Origin: Dyadobacter jiangsuensis
Lineage (GTDB): Bacteria > Bacteroidota > Bacteroidia > Cytophagales > Spirosomataceae
Reading direction: 5' to 3'
Length of the DNA stretch: 64,000 nucleotides
Assembly (NCBI RefSeq): GCF_003014695.1
Contig: NZ_PYAS01000012.1
Coordinates: 124,001 to 188,000 of the forward strand
Under the pieces are notes generated by a model, which had not been told where the DNA came from, searched no databases, and saw only the letters and a program-made list of their open reading frames with translations. Shown here piece by piece: positions 43,361-54,000 of this stretch. Numbering within the stretch: the first letter of the stretch is position 1; each line of letters starts with the position of its first letter. Position numbers and translations under genes: made by a program.

Positions 43361-43422
43361 AATTTTTCTTCAAAAAATTTCATTTTGAAGAGGTCAAATC
43401 CGCATTTCGTCGCTCTGTACTA

Positions 43423-44598
43423 ATGAACGACGATAATTGCATCCCGCGAAACATGAAGCATGATCCTTATTCTCTGACCGAGCTGATCAGAAATGAAGAG
43501 TTTATCGCCTGGGTAATGCATCCCGACGAACTCAGCGACCGCAAATGGCAGGCTTTCCTGGGAAAACATCCCAGGAAACGCAAAACCGTTGAATCCGCCC
43601 GGGAGTACGTTATTCTGCTGGCGAAGGATACGGGAAGGCACCAGCCCACCCAGAAACAGAGCGACAGAATGTGGAGTATCGTCGAGAGCCATATGCACGA
43701 CGAAGCGCCTAAATCCCAGGAACAACAGCCGGAGGCCGTTTTCAAAACGAGCCGCGGGCATGGATGGCGCTGGGCACGGGTGGCAGCATCGGCGGCGCTG
43801 ATCCTGAGCATTGGCTCGGTGAGCTACTGGTTCTATTATAAAAAAGCCGAGGGACCATTACAGGAAGTAGCGACGCGCGAGGAGGCTGACCTGCCCAACA
43901 CAATTCAGAAATACAATGATACCGACAAACCCATGACGGTTTTGCTGCAAGACGGCAGCTCGGTGGTATTGCAGCCCGGCGGCAGGCTTAGCTACTCGGA
44001 AGGGGCCAACAGAAAGCGGAGAGAGGTTACTCTGACCGGAAAGGCGTTTTTTGAAATCGTAAAAAACAAACAGAAACCATTCCTCGTGTATAGCTATGGA
44101 TTAGCCACGAAGGTACTCGGTACCAGTTTTACGATCGATGCTTCTTCGGAAAACAAGGATATCAAGGTAGAAGTACGAACGGGTACAGTTTCGGTGTTTT
44201 CGATTAATAATCTGGATAATAGCCAGAAGGAAGCTGTTCTCGACAAGCCGGAATTGGAGGGGGTAACGCTCAATCATGATCAGCGGATCGCCTTTTCGAA
44301 AGAGAGCGGCAAGATCATCGCATTACCGGCTGCCGTGGCCACGGCATCTGATAAGGACGTTTCAAAACAGCAGTTCGTATTTGATGAAACCCCGGTTTCG
44401 GAGGTGTTCCGGATACTGGAAAGCGCCTACAATGTCCGGATCGTTTACGACCGGGAAAAGATGGGCAGTTGCCCGCTGAACGCGACTTTGATCGGGCAGC
44501 CTTTGAAGGAAAAGCTCGAAGTGATCTGCAATGCGCTGGACGCGCAGTACGAAGTGGCCGATAGCCAGATAACAATCCTGGGAAAAGGATGTAAGTAG
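43423..44598 (+). CDS. FecR-family anti-sigma factor
   Basis: A 391-residue single-pass membrane regulator. The cytoplasmic N-terminal part (to about residue 115) ends in one membrane span (VAASAALILSIGSVSYWFYY). The periplasmic FecR domain contains TVLLQDGSSVVLQPGGRLSYSE and KAFFEIVKNKQKPFLVYSYGLATKVLGTSFTIDA. The C-terminal DUF4974 part (FVFDETPVSEVFRILESAYNVRIVYD) resembles the STN domain and binds the receptor's signalling domain. An ATG at 43453 is an alternative start. Together with the upstream sigma factor and downstream SusC with STN, it forms a trans-envelope signalling relay. Confidence 0.93.
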   Translation: MNDDNCIPRNMKHDPYSLTELIRNEEFIAWVMHPDELSDRKWQAFLGKHPRKRKTVESAREYVILLAKDTGRHQPTQKQSDRMWSIVESHMHDEAPKSQEQQPEAVFKTSRGHGWRWARVAASAALILSIGSVSYWFYYKKAEGPLQEVATREEADLPNTIQKYNDTDKPMTVLLQDGSSVVLQPGGRLSYSEGANRKRREVTLTGKAFFEIVKNKQKPFLVYSYGLATKVLGTSFTIDASSENKDIKVEVRTGTVSVFSINNLDNSQKEAVLDKPELEGVTLNHDQRIAFSKESGKIIALPAAVATASDKDVSKQQFVFDETPVSEVFRILESAYNVRIVYDREKMGSCPLNATLIGQPLKEKLEVICNALDAQYEVADSQITILGKGCK

Positions 44599-44677
44599 TT
44601 TTTGACACCACATATCACATTTTACCCTGAACGCCGCCTATGACGTAACGCTACCGTATTGCCTAAAAAATAAAAAA

Positions 44678-44770
44678 GACCAGCCATGTTCCAGCATGAC
44701 TGATCCTAGGTTCCCCAACAGTAACGGACATTACTGCACATCCATTTGGACAATGGATGAACCGGGGAAG
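44678..44770 (+). ncRNA. Structured leader before susC, candidate cis-regulatory RNA
   Basis: Three hairpins can form. CAGCCATG/CATGACTG spans 44681-44702. CAGTAA-cggaca-TTACTG spans 44719-44736. CATCCAT-ttggaca-ATGGATG spans 44739-44759. The last two are enclosed by TTCCCC (44711-44716) pairing with GGGGAA (44764-44769), and both inner loops contain GGACA. A competing pairing GGTTC (44709-44713) with GAACC (44759-44763) is possible. The element ends 45 bases before the susC ATG. Confidence 0.5.
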
Positions 44771-44814
44771 ATTTCGTTGAATAATCTCCTTAAACAACAA
44801 ATTCATTCAAAAAT

Positions 44815-47800
44815 ATGAAAAAAGTTCGACGACCTGAAGACTTTCTCATCAAGCTCATGCGAATCACATTAATGCAATGTATCCTGGCAGGCCTGTTTGC
44901 AGGCATCACGTGGGCAAACGACGGGAGGGCTCAATCCGCATTGAGCCAGAAGGTTACCGTTGATATCCGGAACGAGGAGATCAAAACGATCTTTTCGCAG
45001 CTGGAAGAGCAGACCAATGCCAAGTTTATATTTAGCTCAAAATTGATCCAATCGGACCGTCGGGCTTCGGTTAAGGTTAAAAATGGCTCATTATCGGCCG
45101 TTTTGGACGCTTTGCTGAAACCGCTGGACCTGCATTACCGGATCAAGGGCGACCTGATCGTGATCAAACCAGACCATTCTGCACCGGCAGCCGAGCCGGT
45201 TGCGGAGGATATTCCCGTGGTGGAAATCAGTTCGGCTATCGTGGATAAGACGATCGCAGGCGTGGTGAAAGACGAAACCGGCGCCGGGTTACCGGGTGTG
45301 AGTGTGGTATTGAAGGGCACCCAAACCGGTACTTCAAGCGACGAAAAGGGCAGGTACTCACTCACCATTCCGAATGGTGAGCATATCCTGATATTCTCGT
45401 TTGTTGGCTTCCTGTCGCAGGAAGTGACGGTATCATCCGGCCAAAGCGCATTGGATATTACGCTGAAAGTGGATAACAAGGCTTTGGAAGAAGTGGTTGT
45501 AGTAGGTTATGGTACTCAAAGAAAAGAGTCGCTGACCGGCGCGATCGCGACGGTGACGAGCAAAGATCTCGAACGCGTGCATGGCGGATCGACGGTGAGC
45601 TCGGGTTTGGCGGGTAAGATTCCCGGTGTGACCTTCCGTATGCCCGACGGCCGCCCCGGTGCGAGCGCGAACATTCAGATCCGCAACATGGGTAATCCGC
45701 TGTTCGTGATCGACGGAATCCAGCAGGATGCAGGGCAGTTCAACAACATTTCTCCTAACGATATTGAAAGTATTTCGGTACTAAAAGACGCTTCGGCGGC
45801 TATTTACGGGGTTCGTGCAGCGAATGGGGTAGTGGTTGTGACAACGAAACGCGGTAAAATGGGGGCGAAAAATACGGTAAGCCTCGATGCTTACACCGGC
45901 TGGCAAAACTGGTCGCGTTTCCCGAATGTGGTAAACGATTCGTACCAATGGATGCATGGCAAAGCCGAAGCGGAAATGAATCAATACGGCAAAACGTCGA
46001 TCACGCAGGCTGAACTGGAAAAATACCGCGCGGGTACCGAAATGGGCTATAAGACCTTCAATTGGAAAGACTTTATCATTAAAAAGAACTCGCCGCTGAA
46101 CTCCATTAACCTGAACATGACAGGCGGTTCGGACAAGATCAACTACTACATTTCGGCCACCAGACTGCACCAGAACTCGGTGCTGGGACGCGAGTTTACA
46201 TTTGACCGTACCAATATTCAAAGCAATGTAGATGCAAAAATCACCGACCGTTTGAAACTCGGCGTGCAGATCAACGGCCGTATCGAGAAACGCGACCAGC
46301 CTGGTATCCCCGGTGGTGACGATTATTGGCTCCCACGTTTCGCTATCCTGCGTAACCGCCCGTTCGAGCGCCCGTACGCGAACGATAACCCCGAGTATCT
46401 GAACGATATCAAGCACAACGAAACCAACTGGGCTTATAACAACAAGAAGCTCGGCGGTTACTGGACCGAGTACTGGCGTGTTTTGCAAACCAACTTCTCG
46501 GCTGAATACCAGATTCCGGGTGTGAAAGGGCTGAGCGCGCGAGGAATGTACTCCTACTACATTGCCGACCGCGTGATGAACGGCCACGAGTACACCTACA
46601 AGGCTTATACCTACAATCCTACCGACGATACCTACACCGTCACTGGTGGCAGCACCAACCCATGGCGCGAGCGCGGTACCCGCAAGGTAATGCGCAATGT
46701 GTATCAGGGACAGCTGGCCTACAACAACACTTTTGGCAAACACACAGTAGGCGCCACTTTCGTTTCGGAATGGCAAGACGAGCGCACGCAGGACCAGTGG
46801 GTGCACGCAGTTCCCAAAACGAATGTCCTTCCGTTGATCTACTTCCCAACGGTGGACACATATAATGACAGTGATACTGAGCTTGCACGTATAGGGTATA
46901 TCGGTAGAGTGAATTACGACTATGCCGGCAAGTATTACCTCGAAGTTTCCGCTCGTCGCGATGCTTCCTGGAAGTTCGCGCCGGACCGTCGCGTGGGTTA
47001 CTTCCCTTCGGCGTCGGTAGGATGGAGAATTTCAGAGGAAGAGTTTTTCAAAAAGATCGTTGGGGAGCGCAGCATTCTGGATGATCTGAAATTCAGGGGT
47101 TCATATGGTATCCTTGGAGATGATAACATTCTTTTCAACAATGATCCGGGAAGGCCGTTGAGCCCGTATGCCTATTTGCCCGGCTACGATTACAACAAAG
47201 GCAATGTGATCCTGAGCGGCAATGCGGTGGTTACAAGCCGTGACAAAGGCCAGATCATCAACAACATTTCCTGGTTCAAAAGCAAGATTACCGATGTTGG
47301 CGCGGATTTCTCTTTCCTCGGAACCAAAATCACGGGTAGTGTAGATTACTTCTACCGCTTGCGCACTGGCTTGCTGGGTCGCAAATACGATATCCTCGTT
47401 CCGAGTGAATTGGGCTATTCGTTGCCTGATGAAAACGTAAACAGCGATTCGCAGCAGGGATGGGAAGGAGCGCTTACCTACAACGGCAAGGCGGGTAACA
47501 TCAACTACTCCATCGGTGGAAATGTATCGTTTTCAAGAAGCAAATTTGTGTCGTCGTACAAGCCTATTTTCAACAACTCCTGGGACCGCTACCGGGCTTC
47601 CGGCGAAGATCGCTATACCAACATTTTCTGGGGGCTCGAAGCGATTGGCCAGTTTCAGTCGCAGCAGGAGATTGCCGAATACCCCGTCAATGTCGATGGC
47701 CAGGGCAACCGCACGTTGCTGCCGGGTGATTTGATTTACAAAGACCTGAACGGCGATAATGTGATCGACGGATACGACCAGCGGCCAATCGGCTACAATG

Positions 47801-48315
47801 CTACCGGCCAGCCGAATGTTAACTTCGGGTTGAATTTCTCCGTAAGCTGGAAAGGGATAGGTTTCGTGGCTGATTTCTCAGGCGGCGGCATGTATTCCTG
47901 GAACCAGAACTACGAGCAACGCTGGCCATACCAGAACGAGGGTGCGTTGAACAGCATTTTCCTCGACAGATGGCATCGCGCCGATCCGTTTGATGTGAAC
48001 AGCCAGTGGATTTCCGGCAAATACCCGGCGCTGCGCTACAACGACAAAGACCATAGCAACAACAGGAATTCGACTTTCTGGCTGCATAATGTGAAATACA
48101 TCCGCGCCAGAACAATCGAGCTCAGCTACTCACTGCCGAAATCGGTGCTGGAAAAGCTGAAAATGTCGCGCGCCCGGTTCTATATCAATGGTTATAACCT
48201 GTTCTCTATCGACAACTTGAAGAAGTTTGGTGTGGACCCCGAAATCCAGGATGACAACGGATTGCAGTATCCGCAGAACAAGTTCGTGAACGTAGGTATC
48301 AACCTGTCTATTTAA
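44815..48315 (+). CDS. SusC/RagA-family TonB-dependent receptor with STN signalling domain
   Basis: A 1166-residue outer-membrane importer that works with SusD to take up oligosaccharides using TonB energy. The order is: an extended signal region ending near NDGRAQS (about residue 43), an STN domain (VTVDIRNEEIKTIFSQLEEQTNAKFIFSSKLI, about 49-110), a carboxypeptidase-like repeat (IAGVVKDETGAGLPGVSVVLKGTQTGTSSDEKGRYSLTIP), the SusC plug signature LEEVVVVGYGTQRKESLTGAIATV, and VLKDASAAIYGVRAANGVVVVTTKRGK. The C-terminal barrel ends in VNVGINLSI. The STN domain matches the ECF sigma/FecR pair upstream. The gene appears intact. Confidence 0.97.
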   Translation: MKKVRRPEDFLIKLMRITLMQCILAGLFAGITWANDGRAQSALSQKVTVDIRNEEIKTIFSQLEEQTNAKFIFSSKLIQSDRRASVKVKNGSLSAVLDALLKPLDLHYRIKGDLIVIKPDHSAPAAEPVAEDIPVVEISSAIVDKTIAGVVKDETGAGLPGVSVVLKGTQTGTSSDEKGRYSLTIPNGEHILIFSFVGFLSQEVTVSSGQSALDITLKVDNKALEEVVVVGYGTQRKESLTGAIATVTSKDLERVHGGSTVSSGLAGKIPGVTFRMPDGRPGASANIQIRNMGNPLFVIDGIQQDAGQFNNISPNDIESISVLKDASAAIYGVRAANGVVVVTTKRGKMGAKNTVSLDAYTGWQNWSRFPNVVNDSYQWMHGKAEAEMNQYGKTSITQAELEKYRAGTEMGYKTFNWKDFIIKKNSPLNSINLNMTGGSDKINYYISATRLHQNSVLGREFTFDRTNIQSNVDAKITDRLKLGVQINGRIEKRDQPGIPGGDDYWLPRFAILRNRPFERPYANDNPEYLNDIKHNETNWAYNNKKLGGYWTEYWRVLQTNFSAEYQIPGVKGLSARGMYSYYIADRVMNGHEYTYKAYTYNPTDDTYTVTGGSTNPWRERGTRKVMRNVYQGQLAYNNTFGKHTVGATFVSEWQDERTQDQWVHAVPKTNVLPLIYFPTVDTYNDSDTELARIGYIGRVNYDYAGKYYLEVSARRDASWKFAPDRRVGYFPSASVGWRISEEEFFKKIVGERSILDDLKFRGSYGILGDDNILFNNDPGRPLSPYAYLPGYDYNKGNVILSGNAVVTSRDKGQIINNISWFKSKITDVGADFSFLGTKITGSVDYFYRLRTGLLGRKYDILVPSELGYSLPDENVNSDSQQGWEGALTYNGKAGNINYSIGGNVSFSRSKFVSSYKPIFNNSWDRYRASGEDRYTNIFWGLEAIGQFQSQQEIAEYPVNVDGQGNRTLLPGDLIYKDLNGDNVIDGYDQRPIGYNATGQPNVNFGLNFSVSWKGIGFVADFSGGGMYSWNQNYEQRWPYQNEGALNSIFLDRWHRADPFDVNSQWISGKYPALRYNDKDHSNNRNSTFWLHNVKYIRARTIELSYSLPKSVLEKLKMSRARFYINGYNLFSIDNLKKFGVDPEIQDDNGLQYPQNKFVNVGINLSI

Positions 48316-48332
48316 ACCGATTGGAATTCAAC

Positions 48333-50240
48333 ATGAAAAAGATATTTCAAATACTATCGATTGCAGTATTGACGCTGGGTTGGAGCTGTAACGACGACGA
48401 GTTCCTGAACCGTCCGCCTACCGGGCAGCTTTCCGAAGATCAGATCTGGAACGACGAAGGCCAGGTGCTTTCGGTACTGGGGGATTTGTACAACCGTTAT
48501 GTGGATCTTTCGACCTTCAAAACCATTAACGACGTCCCTGGCTGGACGACCGTGAGCGATTTTAACGAAGCATTCTGGTCGGAAGCGGGCCGGTACAACA
48601 ACTTCCAGAACAACGGCTGGGGCTTCGGAGCCTGGGGAGCGTGGGACTACGGCTATATCCGCGAAATGAACCTGTTCATCCAGAAATGCACGGCGGCTGA
48701 GAAGCTCGCCCCGGCCGTTCGCGAACGCTACCTGGCGGAAGCACGTTTCCTGCGGGCATCCTATTACTTTGAGCTGGTGAAAAGAATGGGTGGTGTGCCA
48801 TTGATCCTCGAACCGATGGTGTACGATTTCAGCGGTGATCCTTCCTATTTGCAACATCCGCGTGCCAAGGAATCCGAAATTTATGATTTCGTGATCAAAG
48901 AAGCGGAAGAGATCAAGGACAAATTGCCGGCGAGCGTGGCTGAAAAATCGCGTGCTACCAAAGCCGCGGCGCTGGCCATGGAGGTTAGGGCGGCCATTTA
49001 TGCGGGTTCAATCGCCAAGTACGGTGTGAATACTCCACAGGTTTCGTTGCCGGGCGGAGAAGTAGGTATTCCGGCAAGCGCGGCCAATGGCTACTATACC
49101 AAAGCGTTGGCGGCTGCGAAGCAGATCATTTCAGGGAATGCGGGGGCGTATGCTTTGTATACCAAGAAACCTGATCTCTCCGAAAACTTCGCCAGCATTT
49201 TCTATGACAAGGCCAACAACTCGGAGGTGATTTTTGTAGAGGATTTCAAACTGCAAAGCGGAAAGGTGCATTACTTCACCGGCTGGAACCAGCCCCGCTA
49301 CGGTGCCGAGGAAGAGGAAGGCGGCCGCATTAACCCGTCGCTGAACTTCGTGGAGGCATTTGAAAAACTGGATAATACCTTCGCGCCGATCCCGACTTCC
49401 AATGCAAACGGTACGCCGATTTACTATAACGAACAAACCGATATTTTCGCAGGCCGCGATGCGCGCCTCGGTGGGACGGTGATGCTGCCGGGTACAACAT
49501 TCAAAGGCCGCAAGGTCGATATTTGGGCAGGTTACCAGCTTGCCAACGGCACGATCATCAGTGGAGACGATCGCGGTGCACAAAAAACGCTTCCCGGCAA
49601 AACAGTACCCGAGCAAGTGGTCGGTTTCGATGGTCCGATCGACGGATTTGAATTTACTGCGCAAACAGGCTTTTATCTCCGCAAATACCTCGATCCTGTC
49701 GTAGGTTCAGGTCAGCGCGGGGTGAACAGCGAAGTATGGCTCGTCCGCTACCGGTTTGCAGAGGTGCTTTTGAATGCCGCCGAAGCCGCATTTGAATTGG
49801 GGCAGGCCGCGGAAGCAGCCGGTTATATGAACCAGGTTCGGGCACGCGCCGGGTTGACAACACCTTTGAAAGCATCCGAAATTAATTTTGACCGCCTCGT
49901 ACACGAGCGCCGCGTAGAGTTCGCATTCGAAGGACACCTTTTGTACGATATGAAAAGATGGCGCATCGCACACCAGATCCTGGATGGTAATGCGATCACG
50001 GCGGCGGAACTTTCGAAAGATCTGGGTAAGGCTACCAAGCGCAATACACAGCCCTGGGGATTGTGGTCGTACAAAATTTACGATCCGGGCTCGCCTAACA
50101 ACGGCAAGTGGATTTACAAGCAGGTTAAACTCAGCCGCGTTACCGGCGCCGACCGCTTCCAGCTGGGGAACTATTATTCCTACATCGATGACGCCATTAT
50201 CAGTAACAACCCCAAGCTCGTCAGAAATCCGAATCAATAG
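48333..50240 (+). CDS. SusD/RagB-family outer-membrane glycan-binding lipoprotein
   Basis: A 635-residue surface lipoprotein acting as the lid of the SusC channel. The signal ends in the lipobox VLTLGWSCNDDEF, followed by LNRPPTGQLSEDQIWNDEGQV as usual for SusD. Helical TPR-like parts include YLAEARFLRASYYFELVKRMGGVPLI. The C-terminal signature VWLVRYRFAEVLLNAAEAAFELGQ, INFDRLVHERRVEFAFEGHLLYDMKRWRIA is complete. ATG 48333 is chosen over a TTG at 48321; the gene starts 17 bases after susC. Confidence 0.96.
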   Translation: MKKIFQILSIAVLTLGWSCNDDEFLNRPPTGQLSEDQIWNDEGQVLSVLGDLYNRYVDLSTFKTINDVPGWTTVSDFNEAFWSEAGRYNNFQNNGWGFGAWGAWDYGYIREMNLFIQKCTAAEKLAPAVRERYLAEARFLRASYYFELVKRMGGVPLILEPMVYDFSGDPSYLQHPRAKESEIYDFVIKEAEEIKDKLPASVAEKSRATKAAALAMEVRAAIYAGSIAKYGVNTPQVSLPGGEVGIPASAANGYYTKALAAAKQIISGNAGAYALYTKKPDLSENFASIFYDKANNSEVIFVEDFKLQSGKVHYFTGWNQPRYGAEEEEGGRINPSLNFVEAFEKLDNTFAPIPTSNANGTPIYYNEQTDIFAGRDARLGGTVMLPGTTFKGRKVDIWAGYQLANGTIISGDDRGAQKTLPGKTVPEQVVGFDGPIDGFEFTAQTGFYLRKYLDPVVGSGQRGVNSEVWLVRYRFAEVLLNAAEAAFELGQAAEAAGYMNQVRARAGLTTPLKASEINFDRLVHERRVEFAFEGHLLYDMKRWRIAHQILDGNAITAAELSKDLGKATKRNTQPWGLWSYKIYDPGSPNNGKWIYKQVKLSRVTGADRFQLGNYYSYIDDAIISNNPKLVRNPNQ

Positions 50241-50267
50241 GCCATCACATTCAAACGATACGATATC

Positions 50268-50969
50268 ATGAAGATCAGATTTCATATTATGCCGCTTGTC
50301 GCGATGGTTGCGCTCCTGTCGGCTTGCGAAAAAGATAATTACACCGAACCCAAATCGATGCTTTCAGGGAAGATCGTTTACAAGGGTGAGCCGTTGGGGG
50401 TAGAGGCGGGGCAGGTGCGCCTGCAACTCTGGCAGCCGGGCTTCGGCAAGCTTGCTGCCCTCGACGCACCCATTTCGCAGGACGGCTCCTATTCGGCGCT
50501 GTTGTTTGACGGGAACTACAAATTGGTATTCCCCAAAAACCGGGGACCGTTCAAAACCGTCGTGAAAGACGCCGCTGCCAAAGATACTTTGTTTGTGAAG
50601 CTGGCAGGCAACCAGACGCTCGATGTGGAAGTAATGCCTTACTACATGATCCGTACGCCGCAGTTCTCTGGCGGGGAGAGTAAGGTCAACGTTTCGCTTA
50701 AACTTGAAAAAATCCTGACCGGCGCCGAGGGTAAAGACATCGAAAGGGTATCATTATATGTAAACAAAACCGATTTCGTGGCGCGCGCTACCAACGTAGC
50801 TGTGACCGATGTGCCCGGGGCCGACATCAAAGATTTGAATGCGGTCAATCTCACAGCTACGGTACCTACGCTTTCGCCTGCCCAGAACTACGTTTTCGCC
50901 CGGGTAGGTGTGAAGATCAAAGATGTGGAGGACATGGTTTTCTCACCGGTCCAGAAAGTCAATTTGTAA
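50268..50969 (+). CDS. DUF3823 lipoprotein
   Basis: A 233-residue lipoprotein: the signal region ends VAMVALLSACEKDNYTEP, giving lipidation at the Cys. The following SGKIVYKGEPLGVEAGQVRLQLWQPGFGK and ISQDGSYSALLFDGNYKLVFP are hallmarks of DUF3823, beta-sandwich proteins found right after SusD genes and thought to help bind glycans at the surface. The second half is another beta-rich domain. It lies 27 bases after susD and belongs to the same transcript. Confidence 0.88.
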   Translation: MKIRFHIMPLVAMVALLSACEKDNYTEPKSMLSGKIVYKGEPLGVEAGQVRLQLWQPGFGKLAALDAPISQDGSYSALLFDGNYKLVFPKNRGPFKTVVKDAAAKDTLFVKLAGNQTLDVEVMPYYMIRTPQFSGGESKVNVSLKLEKILTGAEGKDIERVSLYVNKTDFVARATNVAVTDVPGADIKDLNAVNLTATVPTLSPAQNYVFARVGVKIKDVEDMVFSPVQKVNL

Positions 50970-51018
50970 AGATTGATTCCAATACTAAAACCGAAACGTT
51001 TCTTTAAAACCAATTTGA

Positions 51019-54000
51019 ATGAGGAATTACATTGCACTTCTGCTTGTCGGGCTCATGGCGCTGGCATGTGCAAAGAGTAAGCCTGGGGCACCAGCTGTAA
51101 AAGCTGGTGCTTCCAAAGGCCGCAGGGCCGAAGTATTGTTCCTGGGGCACAACAGCAAGCACCACGATTCGGGCAAGTACGCGCCCTGGCTATCGGTCAA
51201 GCTGTTCAAAAGCGGCATTAACATGTCGTACACGACCAATCCGAACGATATTAACCCTGAAAACCTGGCCAAATACGACGGGCTGATCATTTACGCCAAC
51301 CACGATTCGCTCTCGCCGTCGCAGGAAAGCGCCATGAAAGCATTCGTCGAAGGCGGAAAAGGGCTCATCCCGATCCACTCGGCCTCGGGCTGTTTCCGGA
51401 ATTCTTCCTGGTATATCAAAACAATCGGCGGCCAGTTTGCTTCGCATAAGACAGGCACATTTAAAAACACTATTCTAAAACCGGAACACCAGGTCATGAA
51501 AGGCATTACCGACTTTCAGACCTGGGATGAAACTTACGTGCACAAAAACCTGAATCCCGACAATACCGTCCTGGGCGAGCGTGTGGAAGGAGATGTGCAC
51601 GAGCCTTACACATGGATGCGCAACGAGGGCAAAGGCCGCGTGTTTTACACCGCTTACGGCCACGAGGACAGCACCTGGACGAATAAGGGATTCCTCGACC
51701 TGGTACGAAACGGGGTGCTATGGGCGATCGGCGACAAGGTTCAAGCGCAAATCGCCGCATTGAACCTGCCTGACGTCGACATTTACAACTCCGACACCAT
51801 TTCGCATTATACCAAACGCCACGTGGTGCCGAAAATGCAGGAGTCACTCTCGCCGGCCGAGTCGAACAAGCTGACCCAAATCCCGGCAGGTTTTGAAATA
51901 CAACTTTTTGCATCCGAGCCCGACATTACCAACCCGATCGCGATGTCGTGGGATGAACGCGGCAGGCTTTGGGTGGTAGAGTCAGTCGATTATCCCAACA
52001 CGTTCAAGGAAACCGATGGCGCTTCGAACGACCGCATTAAAATTTGTGAGGATACCAACGGCGATGGTAAGGCCGACAAGTTCACCGTTTTTGCCGACAA
52101 GCTGAACATTCCTACCAGCATGGTGTTTTCCAATGGGGGCATTATCGTGTCCATGGCGCCGGACTTCGTGTTCCTGAAAGATACCAACGGCGACGACGTG
52201 GCCGATGTCCGCGAGGTGATCATGACAGGCTGGGGCAAGAACGATACCCACGCCGGACCGTCCAACCTGCAATATGGTTTTGATAACAAAATCTGGGGAG
52301 TACTGGGTTATTCGGGCTTCAACGGAACGATCAACGGGAAGAAAATGAACTTCTCGCAAGGCGTCTACCATTTCAGTCCCGACGGGAAAAATTTTGAATA
52401 CCTGGGTAACAGCAGCAATAACACGTGGGGATTAGGGGTAACGGAGGATAATAACGTCTTCCTTTCGACTGCCAACAACACGCACAGCGCATTTTATTCC
52501 ATGCCGGGGCGACTTATGCAACGCACTTTGGGTGAAGAGCAGCCATCCGTACAATCCGTTCAGAAGATCGACGGCCACTACGATGCGCACGCTGTAACAC
52601 CCAATTTGCGGCAGGTCGATGTCGTGGGAGGTTTCACTTCTGCTGCCGGGCATCATTTCTACACGGCTCGGAATTATCCGAAGGAATATTGGAACCGCAC
52701 GGCATTCGTTACCGAGCCGACGATCCGTTTGATACACAAAGCCATTCTCGAACCGGATGGCGCGGGTTTCAAGGAAAAAGACGGCTGGAACTTCATGGCC
52801 AGCTCCGACGAATGGTTTGGTCCCGTGCAAGCCGAGGTAGGGCCCGACGGCGCCGTATGGGTGGCCGACTGGTACAACTTCATTATCCAGCACAATGTGT
52901 TCGTGCCGGCGCAATCGCCTTCGAAATTCATTCTTCCGTTTGAAGAGCAGCCGCACGGGCCGGGTAATGCGTTCAGCAGCCCGATGCGCGACCTCAACCA
53001 TGGCCGTGTTTACAGGATTGTTTATAAAAACGGCAAGAAATCGCCGGCTTTGAAACTCTCGAAAGACGATCTGCCGGGGTTGGTTGCCGCATTGGAAAAC
53101 GATAATATGTTCTGGCGTATGACTGCCCAGCGTCTGCTGGTGGAATCGAAGAAATTGTCGGTGTTGCCGGATTTGTATAAAATCATCAATAACCCGAAAG
53201 TGGATGAAATCGGCTTGAACAGCCCGGCTGTGCATGCATTATGGACATTGCATGGCCTGGGAGTGCTCGACGGCTCGAATGCGGAGGCATTGCAGGTGGT
53301 AAGCAAAGCGTTGACCCACCCCGCAGCGGGTGTGCGCAAAGCAGCCGCCAGCGTATTACCGAAGCAGGAACAGAGTTTTGGAATACTGGAAAAAGGCATG
53401 AAAGATGCTAACCTGAATACCCGCCTGAGTGTATTCGTAGCCATCGCGGAACTACCGGCTTCTGAAAAAGCGGGCACGGCCATTTACCAGGCTTCCCTCG
53501 ACGAGCAGAATGCGAAAGATCCATGGCTTTCACGGGCCATTCTCGCGGCGGCTATTCAGCACGAAAAAGGTTTCCTGGCCTCGGCTGGCAAGCAATCGCA
53601 GCCATCGGGATTGGCAGAGCAGGTAACCGATGCATTAAGCCGGGAAGTTTATCCATTGGGCAGAAGAAATACGCTGCAATTTCCTCCTGATGTGTCGGGC
53701 AAGGAAATCACCATCCGCGCCACGATCACGAAAGGCCGCGACCGTGCCTTGCAGGGCTTCATTGCAGGCCAGGGTGGGAAAGATGGTGGGTACGCATTGT
53801 ACATTCAGGACGGAAAGCTGATCATGGCTGTGAAACAACACGGCATGCTGAGCCAGGCGGCTACTACCGATGCATTGCCCGACAAGTTTGATGCGGTAGC
53901 GAGCCTTACACAAGGCGGTAATATCCGTATCGAGATCGACGGAAAGGAAGCAGCTACCGGCAAAGCACACATGCTTTTCAATGCGCCGCTAGGCAACTCG

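Noticed and set aside
45781..46806. 341-codon minus-strand frame within susC
   Set aside because: Antisense to the receptor plug and barrel; no motif, no start context.
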